A stretch of DNA of 64,000 bases. Source: Bradyrhizobium sp. CB82 (GTDB lineage Bacteria > Pseudomonadota > Alphaproteobacteria > Rhizobiales > Xanthobacteraceae). Shown in pieces: positions 62,074 to 64,000 of this stretch (positions within the stretch are counted from its first letter, which is position 1; the number at the start of each line of letters is the position of its first letter). A model generated the notes under the pieces. It saw only the letters and a program-made list of their open reading frames with translations. It ran no database searches and was not told the origin of the DNA. The stretch is from NCBI RefSeq assembly GCF_029714405.1, contig NZ_CP121650.1, positions 4,531,001 through 4,595,000 on the forward strand, given 5' to 3'. The position numbers and the translations under genes were made by a program.

Positions 62074-62826
62074 ATGGCTTTGCTTGAAGTGAAAGATCTG
62101 AAGGTTCGCGTCGAGGAGCGTGAGATCCTCCATGGGCTGACGCTGACCGTGAACGAGGGCGAGGTGCACGCGATCATGGGGCCGAACGGCTCGGGTAAGT
62201 CGACGCTTTCCCATGTCATCGCGGGCAAGCCCGGCTACGAGGTGACCGACGGCCAGATCCTGTTTAGGGGCGAGGACCTCCTGGAGATGGAACCGGAAGA
62301 GCGCGCCGCCAGGGGCGTGTTCCTGGCGTTCCAGTATCCGGTCGAGATTCCCGGCGTCGCCACCATGAACTTCCTGCGCACCGCGCTGAACGCGCAGCGC
62401 AAGGCGCGCGGTGAGAGTGAATATTCGACGCCGGACTTCCTGAGGAAGGTCCGCGAGGTCTCGAAGTCGCTGAACATCCCGCAGGATATGCTCAAGCGCG
62501 GCGTCAATGTCGGCTTCTCCGGCGGCGAGAAGAAGCGCAACGAAGTGCTCCAGATGGCGCTGTTCGAGCCGAGCCTGTGCATCCTCGACGAGATGGATTC
62601 CGGTCTCGACATCGACGCACTGCGCATCGCGGCCGACGGCGTCAATGCGCTGCGCGCGCCCAAGCGCGCGATGGTGGTGATCACCCACTATCAGCGCCTG
62701 CTGAATTACATCGTGCCGGATTTCGTGCACGTGATGTCACGCGGCCGCGTCGTGAAGAGCGGCGACAAGCAACTGGCGCTGGAGCTGGAGGAGTCCGGCT
62801 ACGCCCAGTTCGAGGACGCGGCGTAA
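62074..62826 (+). CDS. sufC: Fe-S assembly ATPase SufC
   Basis: The 250-residue ABC-type ATPase powers the SufBCD scaffold. Walker A is GPNGSGKST, the signature is FSGGEKKRNEV, and Walker B is LCILDEMDSGLDIDAL; most SufC have ETDSGLD here, so the Met in EMDSGLD is a modest variation. The switch His is in MVVITHYQRLLNYI. The ATG at 62074 starts the family sequence ALLEVKDLKVRV. Confidence 0.97.
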   Translation: MALLEVKDLKVRVEEREILHGLTLTVNEGEVHAIMGPNGSGKSTLSHVIAGKPGYEVTDGQILFRGEDLLEMEPEERAARGVFLAFQYPVEIPGVATMNFLRTALNAQRKARGESEYSTPDFLRKVREVSKSLNIPQDMLKRGVNVGFSGGEKKRNEVLQMALFEPSLCILDEMDSGLDIDALRIAADGVNALRAPKRAMVVITHYQRLLNYIVPDFVHVMSRGRVVKSGDKQLALELEESGYAQFEDAA

Positions 62827-62837
62827 GGGATTTTGCG

Positions 62838-64000
62838 ATGAACGTTGCTTTGGCCAAGACCGGGAACGGCCGCGCGGTGAGCGATCTCTTCACCAGCGCC
62901 GAGGGCCGGCTGCCCGGTTCGCCCGCGGTCACAGCAGTGCGCCGCGAGGCCTTCGAGACCTATGAGCGTCTCGGCCTGCCGCACCGCCGGATCGAGGAAT
63001 GGAAATACACTGACCTGCGCGCACTCCTTGGCGAGGTGCTGCCGCTTGCGGCCGCGCCTGACGCCGCAGCGCTGTCGCGCGCGGCCGAAGCCGTGAAGGC
63101 ACAGGCCTTCGCGGGCGCCCGCAAGCTGGTGCTGGTCGATGGCGTGTTCGCGGCCGATCTGTCGGATTTGAAGGCACTCGCATCCCAGGTCAGCGTCAAG
63201 ACGCTGCGCGAAACGCTGGAGAAGGAGTCCGGCGACCTGCTCGCGACAGCCTCGACGGACGCGATGATCTCGCTGAACGCGGCGCTGGCGACCGACGGCG
63301 TCGTGGTGTCAATTGCGGACGGCGTGCAGCCTTCCGCTCCCCTCCAGATCATCCATGTCGCGACCCTGGCGTCTGCATCCGCCTTCACCCGCTCGCAGTT
63401 GCGGATCGGCAAGGGCGTCCGCGCCACCATCATCGAGACCTTCGTCGCGGCCGGCGCCGGCGGCTATCAGGTCAACGACGCCGTCATCGTCTCGATCGGT
63501 GATGACGCCGACGTCGCGCATATCCGCCTGATGGACGATGCGCCCGACGCCGTGAACATCACCTCGCAGATCATTACGGTCGGCGCGAATACGAAGCTCA
63601 ACTTCTTCAACATGACGACCGGCGGCGCCGTGAGCCGCCTGCAAGGTTTCATCACGCTGGCAGGCGAGGGCAGCGAGCTCGCGGTCAACGGCGTGAACCT
63701 GCTGAAGAAGACCGAGCATGGCGATACGACGCTGGTCGTCGACCACGCCGTGCCCCATTGCACCAGCCGCGAGATCTTCCGCGCCGTGGTCGACGATCGC
63801 GCCCACTCGGTGTTCCAGGGCCGCATCATCGTCCGCCCCGATGCGCAGAAGACCGATGGCAAGATGATGACGCGGGCGTTGCTGCTCTCGGACGAGGCAG
63901 AGGCCGACAACAAGCCCGAGCTCGAGATCTTTGCCGATGACGTCTCCTGCGGCCACGGTGCCACCGCCGGCGCGCTGGATGACAGTCTCCTGTTCTATCT
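62838..64000 (+). CDS. sufD: Fe-S assembly protein SufD (partial, runs off the window)
   Basis: Only the first 387 codons are inside the window and no stop is reached. The sequence shows the SufD N domain (AVRREAFETYERLGLPHRRI, EEWKYTDLRALLGE) and beta-helix strands (VRATIIETFVAAGAGGYQVN, HGDTTLVVDHAVPHCTSREI, FRAVVDDRAHSVFQGRIIV). Residues near the end (EIFADDVSCGHGATAGALDD) match the conserved His-containing SufD C-terminal motif, so little is missing. AAGGG is about 9 bases before the ATG. Confidence 0.95.
   Translation, partial: MNVALAKTGNGRAVSDLFTSAEGRLPGSPAVTAVRREAFETYERLGLPHRRIEEWKYTDLRALLGEVLPLAAAPDAAALSRAAEAVKAQAFAGARKLVLVDGVFAADLSDLKALASQVSVKTLRETLEKESGDLLATASTDAMISLNAALATDGVVVSIADGVQPSAPLQIIHVATLASASAFTRSQLRIGKGVRATIIETFVAAGAGGYQVNDAVIVSIGDDADVAHIRLMDDAPDAVNITSQIITVGANTKLNFFNMTTGGAVSRLQGFITLAGEGSELAVNGVNLLKKTEHGDTTLVVDHAVPHCTSREIFRAVVDDRAHSVFQGRIIVRPDAQKTDGKMMTRALLLSDEAEADNKPELEIFADDVSCGHGATAGALDDSLLFY

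Overview
The window looks like chromosomal DNA of a Bradyrhizobium-type alphaproteobacterium (Rhizobiales, Nitrobacteraceae). The evidence is high GC with strong third-position bias, an NDUFA12 homologue, DUF2155, DUF1236 and BA14K proteins, CHASE3 and HisKA_2 kinases, an RNase E with a large insertion in its S1 region, a CtrA-type box before the cell-division amidase, and palindromic intergenic repeats of rhizobial type. No rRNA, tRNA or CRISPR array was seen. The genus is inferred from these features, not from a search.

Layout. 1-2153: end of a CHASE3 sensor kinase/response regulator pair, a BA14K secreted protein and the complex I accessory subunit NDUFA12. 2154-9444: accessory block between NDUFA12 and the DUF2155 gene. 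It holds a candidate structured RNA, a DJ-1/GlxA divergent pair, a 46-residue membrane protein, a BASS-type transporter, an HSL-type hydrolase, and an AT-richer islet (AlbA_2/ATPase protein plus a 66-residue membrane protein) bracketed by identical 25-bp direct repeats 2300 bp apart. 9445-20530: core genes aat, a three-gene overlapping sensory operon, accC-accB-aroQ, a DUF1236 protein, a DsbA-like oxidoreductase and an M48/TPR protease. 20695-23945: aminotransferase, bioY and dctA. 23946-26449: a TPR gene remnant, a polytopic membrane protein of lower GC and a small membrane protein. 26450-31370: a catabolic unit (amidase, MFS permease, DadA-like oxidase) divergent from an XRE-cupin regulator. 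31434-40518: rne, amiC, mrcA and prfB, the last with its programmed +1 frameshift. 40521-45374: a dehydrogenase, an EamA permease gene split by an IS1182-like element, and an IclR regulator. 45543-58422: M23 peptidase, Bcp peroxiredoxin with a Lys-rich tail, an AsmA/DUF3971 giant protein, DoxX, MFS, tyrS, anmK, GST, DUF1697 and a hydrolase. 58866-64000: an acyltransferase remnant, then cysteine desulfurase-sufB-sufC-sufD running off the end.

How the genes work together. The clearest units are fatty acid synthesis entry (accB/accC with aroQ), envelope growth (amiC, mrcA, M23 peptidase, anmK recycling), Fe-S assembly (suf, with an Irr-like palindrome before sufB), uptake and use of an amide or amino-acid-like substrate (28-31 kb), and C4-dicarboxylate uptake (dctA).

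The best candidates for something undescribed are the repeat-bracketed AlbA islet (6982-9306), the folded RNA candidate at about 2290-2491, the triple palindrome array before the GST gene (56478-56546) and the His-rich insertion in RNase E.
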